Positions 16,766-25,427 of a stretch of 64,000 nucleotides of DNA are shown in pieces. Location of the stretch: NCBI GenBank assembly GCA_913056345.1, contig CAJXMH010000009.1:1-64000 (forward strand). The letters are read 5' to 3'. This DNA is from an uncultured Flavobacteriales bacterium (GTDB lineage Bacteria; Bacteroidota; Bacteroidia; Flavobacteriales_E; Vicingaceae). Below the pieces are notes generated by a model. The model worked only from the letters and a program-made list of their open reading frames with translations, did not search any database and was not told the DNA's origin. Position 1 is the first letter of the stretch, and each line of letters starts with the position of its first letter. The position numbers and the translations under genes are program-made.

Positions 16766-19423
16766 CTATTTCTCTTTAGGCTCAACGAACTCGTCTTCAT
16801 TAGGCTGTGCAATTTTATCAATAAATTTTCCAAATTTGCTTTTTTTCCGCCCTTTCTTTGGCTCTTCCTTACTGCTTTCAGTGGTTTTAGTGGTTTTATT
16901 TGTTGTTTTTGTGTTTTCAAGCTCCTCAATTTCAATTGAAAAGGGGCTACTTGAACTCTTTTGATTTGGCTCATAGGCAGGAAGACTGTCTTTTTTAAAG
17001 AAGCCAAACTCTTCTTTAAGAATGCTTTTAACGCTTTGTTTTTCTGCTTGCACTTTGTTTTTGATGTGACTTTTAAGCTGCTCCTTATCGTAGGAAAAGT
17101 CAGGTTCATCAACTGTACCAGCCATCCGCATGAATATCTTGGTGCGGCCCAAGCCATCATCTTCTATGTAGCCAAACTCATTGTTTTCGGGCTTTTTTAC
17201 TTTTTTGCCAAGCACTTCGTTTAGCAGTAGTTCAAAGCGATAATCTATTTTTTGGTCGAAATGGTGCTGCCCCTCAAGCTTTAAATTTAGTGCTGATGAA
17301 GCGATTTCGAATTTTGGGATAAAAATGGTTTCCCTTTGAATTGAGATCTGATTTTGTAGGTTTTTGAACTTGACGTGTTTCAGTTCCTCTAGCTCTATGT
17401 AGGTCGATAAGTTTTCTAAGGGCTTAAAGTCGATCAGCTCTCCTTTTTCTACTAAAATGTCCGCATCAACCTTCAAACTATTCAAGATCATTTCCCAATT
17501 GGAATTATAGGTGGCAGAATAGTTGAGGTCGGTGGAAATAGCGCCTGATAGGTTTTCGGCTTTTAGCGTTTCTTGTCCAAAGTTTTTAAACTGTTTGAAA
17601 AGGGAGTTCAAGTTAGCCTTCACAACTGTGGCTTGTGCGTAGGTTTTGTATCCACCGTCAGCTGCTTCACGAATAAATAGATCACCCGTGAAACTGCCGT
17701 CAAGGTAGCTAAAGGATGCTCCTCTTAAGTCAAACCTACCTGATTTGTAGGTTGCTATACCACTAAACTGGTCTATACTGTGTTGTTGGTAAATTAAGGT
17801 ATCTACCTGAGCATCTAAATACAGCCTTATTGAACTTCTGGGATTGCTGGGTTCAGTCTGCTTAGTTAGTTGAGGGATAAAATCTTCTACCTTAACTTTC
17901 TTGGCTTTAAGCTTTCCATCAACCAAAAGCGCTTGATTTTCTTCGGTTAAATAAGCAAAAAGGTTGTTCAAACTTAGTGCTAAATCAAGGGACTGGTCTC
18001 CAAAGTCGAAGGTTAAACGCTCAGTTGAAACACTGTTTTTATTCAAAATTAGCTCCCCTTCAAGTTGATCTATTGTATTTTTAAACTGGGACACTTTAAA
18101 GGCAACTTGAGTCAGTTTTGCTTGACCTTTAAGTACTGAGCGCTTCCAATCGTTTAATGTGAATTCCTGCATCTTGTTTAGCTTGGCTTTCCAAGAAAAA
18201 TTAGCGTCTACTTTTCCGTTGAGAAGTTTCAAGTCTTTTTCTTTAATGAAAGCCTGCAAATTGGGGAGACTTAGCAAAAGGTCCCCTTCGAATTCAATAG
18301 TAGGAGAAATGAAATTGCTCAAAGTCAACTTGCCACTTATTTGTCCTTCTTTGGTTTCTGTTCTAAGCTTAGTGAGTTCAAGCCTGCTGCTTGCCAGCTT
18401 ATTGGCAGCGCCATTATCAATTTTCCCTTCAACCGATGTATTCTTAAAAACGAACCCACTTGCTTTATGCTTGAAGGATGCTTGATTTACCACGAAACTA
18501 GCTTGATAAGAGGGTTGATCAATCGCAGAGACAGGTCCGTTGATGCTCCCGACTATACTTGCTACGCCGCTTGGGTCATATTCGGCTAATTGTTTTTGAA
18601 TGGATAGAGGAAGAAGTGCTATGGTGTTTTTTAGCTCTGATTTTGGACATTTAAGTGCTAGATCGAGGAATAGGTCATCTTGGTATGAAACATTACCATT
18701 GGCAAAGAAATCAATTCCATCAATGGCTAAACTAACTTCTTGAAATCCAATATTCTTCTTTTCTCCCTCTATCTTAGCTTCCCCTTTCACCCAAACTTGG
18801 CGTTGATCCAGAAAAACTACTTCGCCATTTCTAATGCTAGCTTTGGGTATTTTGGCATCTAAAGACAATTGGTAGTTGAGCGTTGAGAATTCACCTTTAA
18901 GTTTGGCATCCTTTATTGAAAACTTAAGTGCTAGGTCTTTCTGATAATCAAGGTAATTGAAGGTAGTATTGCTAAAAGTAACTGATTCGAGGTCAACCTC
19001 AAAGTCACTGCTGGCGCTGCTGTCCGATTCCCAAAAAAGATAGTTAGCATAACCACTTTGATCTACTTGAAGTTGGAAAAATGCATCTTTTATCTTTAAG
19101 CTGCTTAAGCGGTACTTTTTTTGGTAGAGATCAATCGCATTGAATTGAGCAGCAATTTGTTGAGCAGCAATAAGTGTATCGTTTTTTGCATTTACGGCCT
19201 TGATCAGTACGTCATGAAAATTCACAGAAACTCGTGGAAAGGTATTCCAGAAGCTCAGGTCAATTTGTTTGACCGCAATTTCAGTTTTAAGGTTTTGGTT
19301 GACTGACTGAATGACCATCTGCTTGATCTCCGCTTCATATTTCCATATAAAAAATGAAGCCCCTGATGCTAGCAGGATAAGCAGTAAAGAAACGATCAAT
19401 AAAACCTTTTTAAGCCATTTCAT
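16766..19423 (-). CDS. AsmA-like protein
   Basis: An 885-residue protein with an N-terminal membrane anchor (about 6-28) and a very long periplasmic region of repeated amphipathic beta-strands. This is typical of AsmA/TamB-type proteins, which in other bacteria affect lipid traffic and outer membrane assembly. Features include the N-terminal LKTEIAVKQIDLSFWNTFPRVSVNFHDVLI, and an AsmA-2-type C-terminal segment (ASSALNLKLEGQHHFDQKIDYRFELLLNE) rich in paired strands. The tail after about residue 800 is lysine- and threonine-rich and looks disordered. It sits between rluB and the histidine kinase, all leftward, and may share a transcript. Confidence 0.85.
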   Translation of the reverse strand: MKWLKKVLLIVSLLLILLASGASFFIWKYEAEIKQMVIQSVNQNLKTEIAVKQIDLSFWNTFPRVSVNFHDVLIKAVNAKNDTLIAAQQIAAQFNAIDLYQKKYRLSSLKIKDAFFQLQVDQSGYANYLFWESDSSASSDFEVDLESVTFSNTTFNYLDYQKDLALKFSIKDAKLKGEFSTLNYQLSLDAKIPKASIRNGEVVFLDQRQVWVKGEAKIEGEKKNIGFQEVSLAIDGIDFFANGNVSYQDDLFLDLALKCPKSELKNTIALLPLSIQKQLAEYDPSGVASIVGSINGPVSAIDQPSYQASFVVNQASFKHKASGFVFKNTSVEGKIDNGAANKLASSRLELTKLRTETKEGQISGKLTLSNFISPTIEFEGDLLLSLPNLQAFIKEKDLKLLNGKVDANFSWKAKLNKMQEFTLNDWKRSVLKGQAKLTQVAFKVSQFKNTIDQLEGELILNKNSVSTERLTFDFGDQSLDLALSLNNLFAYLTEENQALLVDGKLKAKKVKVEDFIPQLTKQTEPSNPRSSIRLYLDAQVDTLIYQQHSIDQFSGIATYKSGRFDLRGASFSYLDGSFTGDLFIREAADGGYKTYAQATVVKANLNSLFKQFKNFGQETLKAENLSGAISTDLNYSATYNSNWEMILNSLKVDADILVEKGELIDFKPLENLSTYIELEELKHVKFKNLQNQISIQRETIFIPKFEIASSALNLKLEGQHHFDQKIDYRFELLLNEVLGKKVKKPENNEFGYIEDDGLGRTKIFMRMAGTVDEPDFSYDKEQLKSHIKNKVQAEKQSVKSILKEEFGFFKKDSLPAYEPNQKSSSSPFSIEIEELENTKTTNKTTKTTESSKEEPKKGRKKSKFGKFIDKIAQPNEDEFVEPKEK

Positions 19424-19445
19424 CTTGGCAAACGTAAACTCAGCT

Positions 19446-20309
19446 TCAATGTTTTATTTGCAATCCGGCAAGTCTATGCAATAGGCCAACTTCTTTCTCA
19501 CTTAAATGCCTAAACCGACCTCTTGGTAAGTCTTTTTTAGAGAGTCCGGCAAATTGAATCCGATCAAGTCGGATAACCTTATAATCCATTGCCTCCATCA
19601 TTCTTCTAATTATGCGGTTTTTACCCGAGTGTAATTCTAGCACAATTTGACTTTTATCTTCACCGTTTCTGTGGTAATAGGCTTTATCTGCGTGGCTAGT
19701 GCCATCATCTAATTGTACCCCTTCAACTAATTGGATCAAGTCTTTTTTGCTGACTTTTTTATCTAAGCCAACTACGTAGATTTTTTTTACGTTCGAACTA
19801 GGGTGGGTTAGGCGCTGTGTCAACTCTCCATCATTCGAGAGCAGCAATAAACCAGAAGTGGCCCTGTCTAGTCTTCCAACCGGATAAATTCTTTCACTGC
19901 ATGCTTTCACTACAAGTTCCATCACTGTTCTTCTTTTCTGCGGATCATCAACTGTGGTGATGTAGTCTTTGGGTTTATTAAGCAGTACATACTGCTTTTT
20001 CTCACCGCTGATCTTTTCTCCACCATAATGCACTTCATCGCTTGGCTTGACTTTAGTTCCCAGTTCCGTTACAATTTCTCCATTGATGCTAACGGCACCT
20101 GAGGCAATTAATTTGTCTGCTTCTCTACGTGAAGCAATTCCGGCATGTGCGAGGTAACGGTTAAGTCTGATCAAGCCATCATCTGCATGAGTTTTAGCTT
20201 TCTTTGGTTTAAAGCTTTTTCTCTTAGGTTTGAAAAACTTCTTTTTTTCACTTCCTGATCCTTTTGAATCATCTGCTCTTTTTCTACCTCTGGGTTTATT
20301 TTCTGACAT
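19446..20309 (-). CDS. rluB: rRNA pseudouridine synthase (RsuA/RluB family)
   Basis: A 287-residue enzyme that makes pseudouridine in ribosomal RNA. A lysine-rich disordered head (1-44) precedes an S4 RNA-binding domain (LIRLNRYLAHAGIASRREADKLIASGAVSING). The catalytic domain follows: VLLNKPKDYITTVDD, the catalytic aspartate Asp148 in GRLDRATSGLLLLSNDG, and GKNRIIRRMMEAMDYKVIRLDR. The family is certain; assignment to RluB rather than RluE or RluF is based on overall arrangement. The basic N-terminal extension is common in Bacteroidota homologs. Confidence 0.92.
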   Translation of the reverse strand: MSENKPRGRKRADDSKGSGSEKKKFFKPKRKSFKPKKAKTHADDGLIRLNRYLAHAGIASRREADKLIASGAVSINGEIVTELGTKVKPSDEVHYGGEKISGEKKQYVLLNKPKDYITTVDDPQKRRTVMELVVKACSERIYPVGRLDRATSGLLLLSNDGELTQRLTHPSSNVKKIYVVGLDKKVSKKDLIQLVEGVQLDDGTSHADKAYYHRNGEDKSQIVLELHSGKNRIIRRMMEAMDYKVIRLDRIQFAGLSKKDLPRGRFRHLSEKEVGLLHRLAGLQIKH

Positions 20310-20440
20310 GCCAATTAATTTACGGCGAAGTTACGCATCCTGCAATAGGCACAAGAGCTTGAAGGCGAAAGAATTGTTAAGGGGTAAGAATAAAAAATGG
20401 GTAGCTTTAACAAGCTCGAAAAACTTTTTAAAAAATGGCT

Positions 20441-20465
20441 GTAACTTTTCCGAAAGTTGTACGTC
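20441..20465 (+). promoter_or_regulatory. ECF-sigma-type promoter before the sigma factor gene
   Basis: GTAAC (20441-20445) and CGTC (20462-20465) are separated by 16 bases, the pattern expected for extracytoplasmic-function sigma promoters. The same sequence, GCTGTAACTTTT-N2-GAAAGT with CGTCA at the same distance, recurs at 22031-22059. The site lies 25 bases upstream of the sigma gene ATG, implying that the sigma factor transcribes its own operon. Confidence 0.78.
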
Positions 20466-20490
20466 ACACCCAAAGAACGCTAACTAGAAC

Positions 20491-20976
20491 ATGACAGTAA
20501 AAGAGTATAATCAAGCGGTTGAGCTTTTCTCTGATAATGTTTTTCGCTTTGTGCTGAAAAACATACGTGATGAGGAAAAGGCGAAAGATATCGTGCAAGA
20601 CTCTTTTGAGAAAATGTGGGAGAAAAAAGACAAGGTAGAAGGGAGTAAAGTGAAGTCGTACCTTTTTACAACTGCCTACAGAACTATGATCGATAAGATC
20701 AGAAAGTACAAGAAGCAAGGAAATTGGGATGAGGTTAGCGAAAGTGATTATGCCCATTCTGCAGGCCATCATGACCTTTCTGAAGTATTGCAAGAAGCCT
20801 TAAGCAGACTTCCTGAGGTACAGCGTTCGGTGGTCTTGTTGAGAGATTATGAAGGTTACAACTACGATGAGATTAGCGAGATCACCAACTTGAGCCTTTC
20901 GCAGGTTAAGGTTTACATTTTCAGAGCTAGAAAAGCCTTGAAAGAATATTTAGTTAGCATAGAACACGTGATTTAA
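20491..20976 (+). CDS. RNA polymerase sigma-70 factor, ECF subfamily
   Basis: A 161-residue ECF sigma factor. Region 2 is FRFVLKNIRDEEKAKDIVQDSFEKMWEKKD with KSYLFTTAYRTMIDKIRK; region 4 is LSRLPEVQRSVVLLRDYEGYNYDEISEITNLSLSQVKVYIFRARKAL. These give recognition of the -10 and -35 elements respectively. Regions 1.1 and 3 are absent, as usual. The stop overlaps the start of the following probable anti-sigma gene by one base (TAATG). A promoter of the type it should recognise lies directly upstream, so autoregulation is likely. Confidence 0.94.
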   Translation: MTVKEYNQAVELFSDNVFRFVLKNIRDEEKAKDIVQDSFEKMWEKKDKVEGSKVKSYLFTTAYRTMIDKIRKYKKQGNWDEVSESDYAHSAGHHDLSEVLQEALSRLPEVQRSVVLLRDYEGYNYDEISEITNLSLSQVKVYIFRARKALKEYLVSIEHVI

Positions 20977-22022
20977 TGAGTAAAATCAACTTACATAACT
21001 ACGAAGCTTATTTTTTAGACAGGGCTGAAGGAAACCTGACTGCTGCTGAAGAATTGCAGTTAAAGGCTTTCTTAGAGGAGCATCCTGATTTAAAGGCTGA
21101 CTTAGAAGATTTTGAAAACATTCAATTGACTAAAGAAGAAGTTAGCATTCCTAAGTTATCATTGCTTAGAAATGAGGAAACTGGTCTATTGCAGAAAGAG
21201 CATCTTTTAATAGCTAGTGTAGAAGGAGCGTTAAATGCCAAAGAGCAGAAAGAGCTAAATACTCTAATGGAAGAAGATCCCAATTTGCTTGATGAATTAG
21301 CACTTTACGAAAAGACCAAACTCCCTCAGGAAAGGTTGCCATTTGCCGACAAGGACAGCCTAAAAAAGAAGCAAGGAAAGCTAATCTATTGGCAATTTTA
21401 TGCGGCTGCCGCCTCAGTGGCTGCAGCATTGCTTAGTATCGTCTTGCTTAACACTCCAAGTGCAGAGCCACTTTATGAAACAGCAAGTGTGCAAAAATTT
21501 GAGCAAGTAGCTCGTGATTCAGAATCAGCTAATTTCGGCTACATTATTCAAGCTGAAGCGCCCAAGAAAAAAAGTAGACCAACTCAAGCTGTTGAGAACA
21601 GCTTTGCAAAAGTTGAGTCTGCCACCAATCAAGCAAACAAAGCTGATCGTAATCAACCACCCTTAAAAAAGCTAGACAAGCAAGTTGAGTTTGCCGAATT
21701 AGAGCAAGTAGAAGTTGAACCCAAAGCGAAAGAAGCCAAACCTCTTGTGCTTCCTGAGCAGAGCGTCATTGCAGCTCTTCCTGATGACACCGAGGCACTG
21801 GAGTCTAGAAAGGGAAAGACTCAAAGTTTGAGCTTGAAAGAATTTGCCAAGGAGACTATACAAAATGAGCTACTCAAAAATAAAACTGTTACCCAACTGA
21901 TAGCGGAAGAGCTTGCAAGTGCGACCAATGAAAAAGTTGTTTTTGAACCTGCTTCAAAAGCAAATAAAAAAGGCCTGCAGTTCGCTATGAACCTAGGAAG
22001 TATAAGCATTAGTAAAAAATAA
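20976..22022 (+). CDS. Probable membrane anti-sigma factor with duplicated cytoplasmic motif
   Basis: A 348-residue single-span membrane protein encoded directly after the sigma factor. The cytoplasmic N-terminus has two related helical segments (about 8-51 and 74-116), each with a G-x-L-x-A-x-E pattern and an E-E-x-P-x-L turn. One membrane helix follows (about 138-158, YAAAASVAAALLSIVLL). The periplasmic part is low in complexity, rich in Lys, Glu and Gln, with a more ordered end. No zinc anti-sigma (HxxxCxxC) motif is present. Position and topology point to an anti-sigma factor; sequence alone does not prove it. Confidence 0.72.
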   Translation: MSKINLHNYEAYFLDRAEGNLTAAEELQLKAFLEEHPDLKADLEDFENIQLTKEEVSIPKLSLLRNEETGLLQKEHLLIASVEGALNAKEQKELNTLMEEDPNLLDELALYEKTKLPQERLPFADKDSLKKKQGKLIYWQFYAAAASVAAALLSIVLLNTPSAEPLYETASVQKFEQVARDSESANFGYIIQAEAPKKKSRPTQAVENSFAKVESATNQANKADRNQPPLKKLDKQVEFAELEQVEVEPKAKEAKPLVLPEQSVIAALPDDTEALESRKGKTQSLSLKEFAKETIQNELLKNKTVTQLIAEELASATNEKVVFEPASKANKKGLQFAMNLGSISISKK

Positions 22023-22033
22023 TTCACTCCGCT

Positions 22034-22058
22034 GTAACTTTTAAGAAAGTCGGCCGTC
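22034..22058 (+). promoter_or_regulatory. ECF-sigma-type promoter before the outer membrane barrel gene
   Basis: GTAAC (22034-22038) and CGTC (22055-22058) are spaced by 16 bases, as in the copy upstream of the sigma gene. The flanking GCTGTAACTTTT, GAAAGT and CGTCA tracts are shared as well. It lies 28 bases before the barrel gene, which therefore is probably a direct target of the sigma factor. Confidence 0.78.
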
Positions 22059-22086
22059 ATACTATCAGAAACCAATAGGAAAAAAA

Positions 22087-22929
22087 ATGAAAAAGTTAAT
22101 TGCCCTTAGTTTAAGTTTACTGCTTGCATTGCCAGCTTTGTTAGCACAAGAAGTAGTGGTAAAGTCAGATACAACAGAGTCAGATACTGTTAAGATCACC
22201 ACTAAAAAGAAAAGAATTTACATCATTAAACGAGAAGATGAAGAGGTAGATGTCGAAGAAGCAGACACGGTAGACTTTAGTTCTCTCAGTAACCAAAGAA
22301 AAGATCACTTTGAAGGATTTGACTTTGGCGTAAGTGGATTACTGAGTGAAAACATGAGCGTTGATCTTCCATCTGATGCCAATTTCATGGACTTGAATTA
22401 TGCCAAGTCGATCATGGTGGGCATTAATTTCATGGAGTTTTACATTCCGATAGCGAAAGAGAAATTTGGAATTACGACTGGAGCAGGTTTTGAGTTCTTC
22501 AATTACGACCTTTCAAGAAACGTAACGGTTTTTGCTGACGACGATACCACTTTTGGGGTGTTTAATTCAACTGATGTTAGAGACATTGAAAAGAATAAGT
22601 TTAGAGGGACTATGTTAAATGTCCCCTTAATGCTTGAAACCAATATTGGTAAAGATGCCGATCATTCTTTTCACCTACAGGCAGGGGTTATGGGAAGCAT
22701 GCGTGTTGGCTCAAAAACCAAGCAGATCTATGAGGAAAATGGAAAAGAAAGTAAGGTTAAAAATCGTACAGACTTTAACATGAACCCTTTTCGTTTCAAC
22801 GCTGTAGCGCGTATCGGCTATGGAAGTTTTACAGTATTTGCAACCTACAGTCTTACACCGCTTTTTGATACAGATGAAGGTCCTGAATTATACCCTTTCA
22901 CAATTGGGGTTTCTCTCGCTTCGTTTTAG
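22087..22929 (+). CDS. Outer membrane beta-barrel protein, probable ECF sigma target
   Basis: A 280-residue exported protein with a signal peptide (MKKLIALSLSLLLALPALLAQ). An unusual mature N-terminus rich in Asp, Glu, Thr and Lys (residues 22-65) precedes about eight or more amphipathic strands (GFDFGVSGLLS, FGITTGAGFEFFNYDL, FHLQAGVMGSMRVG, TVFATYSLTPLF) and a final GVSLASF ending in Phe. It belongs to the PorT-like barrel group in Bacteroidota. It follows the anti-sigma gene by 64 bases but has its own copy of the ECF promoter. A rho-independent terminator follows. The function is unknown. Confidence 0.85.
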   Translation: MKKLIALSLSLLLALPALLAQEVVVKSDTTESDTVKITTKKKRIYIIKREDEEVDVEEADTVDFSSLSNQRKDHFEGFDFGVSGLLSENMSVDLPSDANFMDLNYAKSIMVGINFMEFYIPIAKEKFGITTGAGFEFFNYDLSRNVTVFADDDTTFGVFNSTDVRDIEKNKFRGTMLNVPLMLETNIGKDADHSFHLQAGVMGSMRVGSKTKQIYEENGKESKVKNRTDFNMNPFRFNAVARIGYGSFTVFATYSLTPLFDTDEGPELYPFTIGVSLASF

Positions 22930-22960
22930 TTAATGGTTAAACTACTTTATTCAGGAAACT

Positions 22961-22993
22961 GTCCACCGCAATCAATGTGGTGGACTTTTTTTT
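22961..22993 (+). terminator. Rho-independent terminator after the outer membrane barrel gene
   Basis: A stem GTCCACC (22961-22967) pairs with GGTGGAC (22979-22985), with an 11-base loop, followed by eight T residues (22986-22993). It lies 32 bases after the stop at 22929 and separates the ECF unit from yebC. Confidence 0.85.
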
Positions 22994-23020
22994 GAGCATT
23001 ACTAAATGCTGTTGCTTTAT

Positions 23021-23028
23021 TACCTTTG
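23021..23028 (+). promoter_or_regulatory. Possible -7 element of the yebC promoter
   Basis: TACCTTTG fits the Bacteroidota -7 consensus TAnnTTTG and lies 19 bases before the yebC ATG, between the terminator and the gene. No good TTTG -33 partner is seen at the usual 19-base spacing, so this is a tentative site. Confidence 0.4.
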
Positions 23029-23046
23029 TTTGCTAAAGCATAAAAG

Positions 23047-23802
23047 ATGGCAGGACATAGTAAATGGGCAAACATTAAGCGCAGAAAAGGCGCTCAAGAT
23101 GCTAAGCGGGCAAAGATTTTTACCAGAATTTTAAAGGAGATCGCAATTGCAGTGAAAGAAGGTGGTGGCGGTGATCCGGATACCAATCCTCGTTTGCGCT
23201 TGGCGGTTGCCAATGCCAAAGGGGCCAATATGCCCAAAGACAACATTAACCGAGCCATTAAAAAAGCGTCCGATAAAGACAGTGAGAATTATGAGGAGGT
23301 GACTTATGAAGGCTATGGACCTGCAGGTATCGCACTTTTTGTTGAAGCTACTACGGATAACATTAATCGCACGGTATCTAATGTTAGGGCTATCTTCAAC
23401 AAATACGGGGGCAGTTTAGGTACAAACGGTTCCTTAGAGTTCATTTTTGATCGCAAAGGAGTGTTTTCGATTCCACTTAGTGCTTTGGAAGAAAGGGATA
23501 TGGACGAGCTTGAAATGGAATTGATTGATGGGGGAGCAGAGGACATGGAGAAAGATGAGGAGTTCGTGACCGTTTACACCTCTTTTGAGGACTTTGGCAA
23601 TATGCAGAAGAAATTAGAGGAATTATCCATTGAGCCGGAAAGTCAAGAATTGCAGCGAATTCCGAAAACCACCACAACTTTAGACCTTGAAGAAAGCAAG
23701 AAAGTGTTGAACATCATTGAAAAGTTTGAAGAAGACGATGATGTGAATGCGGTTTACCATAATATGGAAATGACAGAAGAGCTAGCTGCAGAAATGGAAT
23801 AA
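23047..23802 (+). CDS. yebC: YebC/PmpR-family protein
   Basis: A 251-residue member of the YebC family (TACO1-like), with the conserved N-terminus MAGHSKWANIKRRKGAQDAKRAKIF and the GYGPAGIALFVEATTDNINRTVSNVRAIF and NGSLEFIFDRKGVF segments. YebC proteins were described as DNA-binding regulators, and later work links some members to translation of difficult sequences. The length is usual. It opens a unit with the carboxylase beta gene, 30 bases downstream. Confidence 0.95.
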   Translation: MAGHSKWANIKRRKGAQDAKRAKIFTRILKEIAIAVKEGGGGDPDTNPRLRLAVANAKGANMPKDNINRAIKKASDKDSENYEEVTYEGYGPAGIALFVEATTDNINRTVSNVRAIFNKYGGSLGTNGSLEFIFDRKGVFSIPLSALEERDMDELEMELIDGGAEDMEKDEEFVTVYTSFEDFGNMQKKLEELSIEPESQELQRIPKTTTTLDLEESKKVLNIIEKFEEDDDVNAVYHNMEMTEELAAEME

Positions 23803-23832
23803 GATTTAAATTAAGAACGTAAAAACTACTTC

Positions 23833-25374
23833 ATGCAAGAGAAATTCAACGAACTAAATAAGAAGATTGAACAAGCCAAATTAGGCGGAGGTGAAAAGCG
23901 CATTGAAGCGCAACACGAGAAGAACAAACTGACCGCTAGAGAGCGGATTCACTTTTTAATGGACGAAGGTTCTTTTGAAGAAGTTGGCATGTTTGTAACC
24001 CACCGTAGCAACAATTTTGGCTTAGATAAAAATAAGCCTTTGGGAGATGGAGTAGTGACCGGTTACGGTACCGTAAATGGTCGTTTAACTTACGTTTTTG
24101 CGCAAGACTTTACTGTAATGGGTGGCTCCTTGGCCGAAGCTCATGCTGAGAAGATCGTGAAGATCATGGATATGGCCATGAAGAATGGGGCACCTTTAAT
24201 CGGCTTGAACGATTCAGGAGGAGCTCGCATTCAAGAAGGGGTAGTATCCTTAGGAGGGTATGCCGATATCTTTTACCGCAACACCCAAGCTAGCGGGGTT
24301 ATTCCGCAACTTTCAGCTATTATGGGACCTTGCGCAGGAGGAGCCGTTTACTCTCCAGCTTTGACCGATTTTATTATGATGGTTGAGAAAACTTCTTACA
24401 TGTTTGTTACCGGGCCTAATGTGGTAAAAACGGTAACCCATGAAGAAGTGACTTCGGAAGAGTTGGGTGGCGCCTCGGCTCATTCTACCAAGTCCGGGGT
24501 AACCCATTTTACCTATGCCAATGAAATTGAATGTATCAATGGGCTGAAAAAATTACTCTCTTACATTCCACAAAATTGCGAAGAGGATGCTCCGGCCTTG
24601 GATTATCAATCAGGTGACGAAAGCCGTGAAAAGCTGAATGCTATTATTCCGGACAATCCCAACCAACCTTACGACATTAGAGAAGTGATCGACGGTACGG
24701 TTGATGCTGATTCTTTCCATGAAGTCCACAAAGATTTTGCAGAAAACATTGTGGTGGGTTTTGCACGTTTGGCAGGACGGTCTATCGGTATTGTAGCGAA
24801 CCAACCAGCTTTCTTAGCCGGAGTGTTAGACATTAATAGTTCGGCAAAAGGAGCTCGTTTTGTTCGTTTTTGTGATGCCTTTAATATTCCGCTTCTAGTA
24901 TTCGAAGATGTGCCTGGTTTCTTACCTGGCACTGACCAAGAGTGGAATGCCATCATCACCAATGGAGCGAAATTGCTTTATGCCTTTAGCGAAGCTACCG
25001 TGCCAAGAGTAACCGTAATTACCAGAAAAGCCTATGGAGGAGCTTATGATGTGATGAACTCCAAACACATTGGCGCTGATATGAACTTTGCTTGGCCCAC
25101 AGCAGAAATTGCCGTAATGGGTGCAAAAGGTGCTGCAGAAATCATTTTCCGTAAAGAGATCAAGGAAGCGGATGACCCTGAAGCGAAGCTGAAGGAGAAA
25201 GAAGCCGAGTATGCTGAAATGTTTGCTAACCCCTACAATGCAGCAGCTAGAGGCTATGTAGATGAAGTAATTCGACCCGATCAAACGAGAGAAAAGCTGA
25301 TCAAGGCATTTAAAATGCTCGAGAATAAGGTGGATCAATTACCGAAGAAGAAACACGGGAATATTCCACTTTAA
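23833..25374 (+). CDS. Acyl-CoA carboxylase beta subunit (propionyl-CoA carboxylase type)
   Basis: A 513-residue biotin-dependent carboxyltransferase. Typical motifs are [58 protein letters not shown], and in the C-terminal half [12 protein letters not shown] and [19 protein letters not shown]. These are the two crotonase-type halves that bind acyl-CoA and carboxybiotin. The family includes propionyl-CoA, methylmalonyl-CoA and mixed acyl-CoA carboxylases; the substrate cannot be fixed from this alone. The biotin carboxylase/alpha subunit is not in the window. Confidence 0.92.
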   Translation: MQEKFNELNKKIEQAKLGGGEKRIEAQHEKNKLTARERIHFLMDEGSFEEVGMFVTHRSNNFGLDKNKPLGDGVVTGYGTVNGRLTYVFAQDFTVMGGSLAEAHAEKIVKIMDMAMKNGAPLIGLNDSGGARIQEGVVSLGGYADIFYRNTQASGVIPQLSAIMGPCAGGAVYSPALTDFIMMVEKTSYMFVTGPNVVKTVTHEEVTSEELGGASAHSTKSGVTHFTYANEIECINGLKKLLSYIPQNCEEDAPALDYQSGDESREKLNAIIPDNPNQPYDIREVIDGTVDADSFHEVHKDFAENIVVGFARLAGRSIGIVANQPAFLAGVLDINSSAKGARFVRFCDAFNIPLLVFEDVPGFLPGTDQEWNAIITNGAKLLYAFSEATVPRVTVITRKAYGGAYDVMNSKHIGADMNFAWPTAEIAVMGAKGAAEIIFRKEIKEADDPEAKLKEKEAEYAEMFANPYNAAARGYVDEVIRPDQTREKLIKAFKMLENKVDQLPKKKHGNIPL

Positions 25375-25427
25375 TCTACGAACATTACCGTATGTAGAGT
25401 TGACAAAATTCTCAATACATTAGGCTC

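Noticed and set aside
16756-17160. Open frame of 134 codons on the minus strand
   Set aside because: It is inside the AsmA-like gene in another frame and is lysine-rich as expected from an alternate reading of that region. It does not continue the AsmA frame, so no frameshift is implied.
20464-20793. Open frame of 109 codons opposite the sigma factor gene
   Set aside because: It is antisense to conserved region 2 of the sigma factor; hydrophobic character arises from the reverse reading.
24922-25338. Open frame of 138 codons opposite the carboxylase gene
   Set aside because: It is antisense to a highly conserved carboxyltransferase region, where long shadow frames are common.
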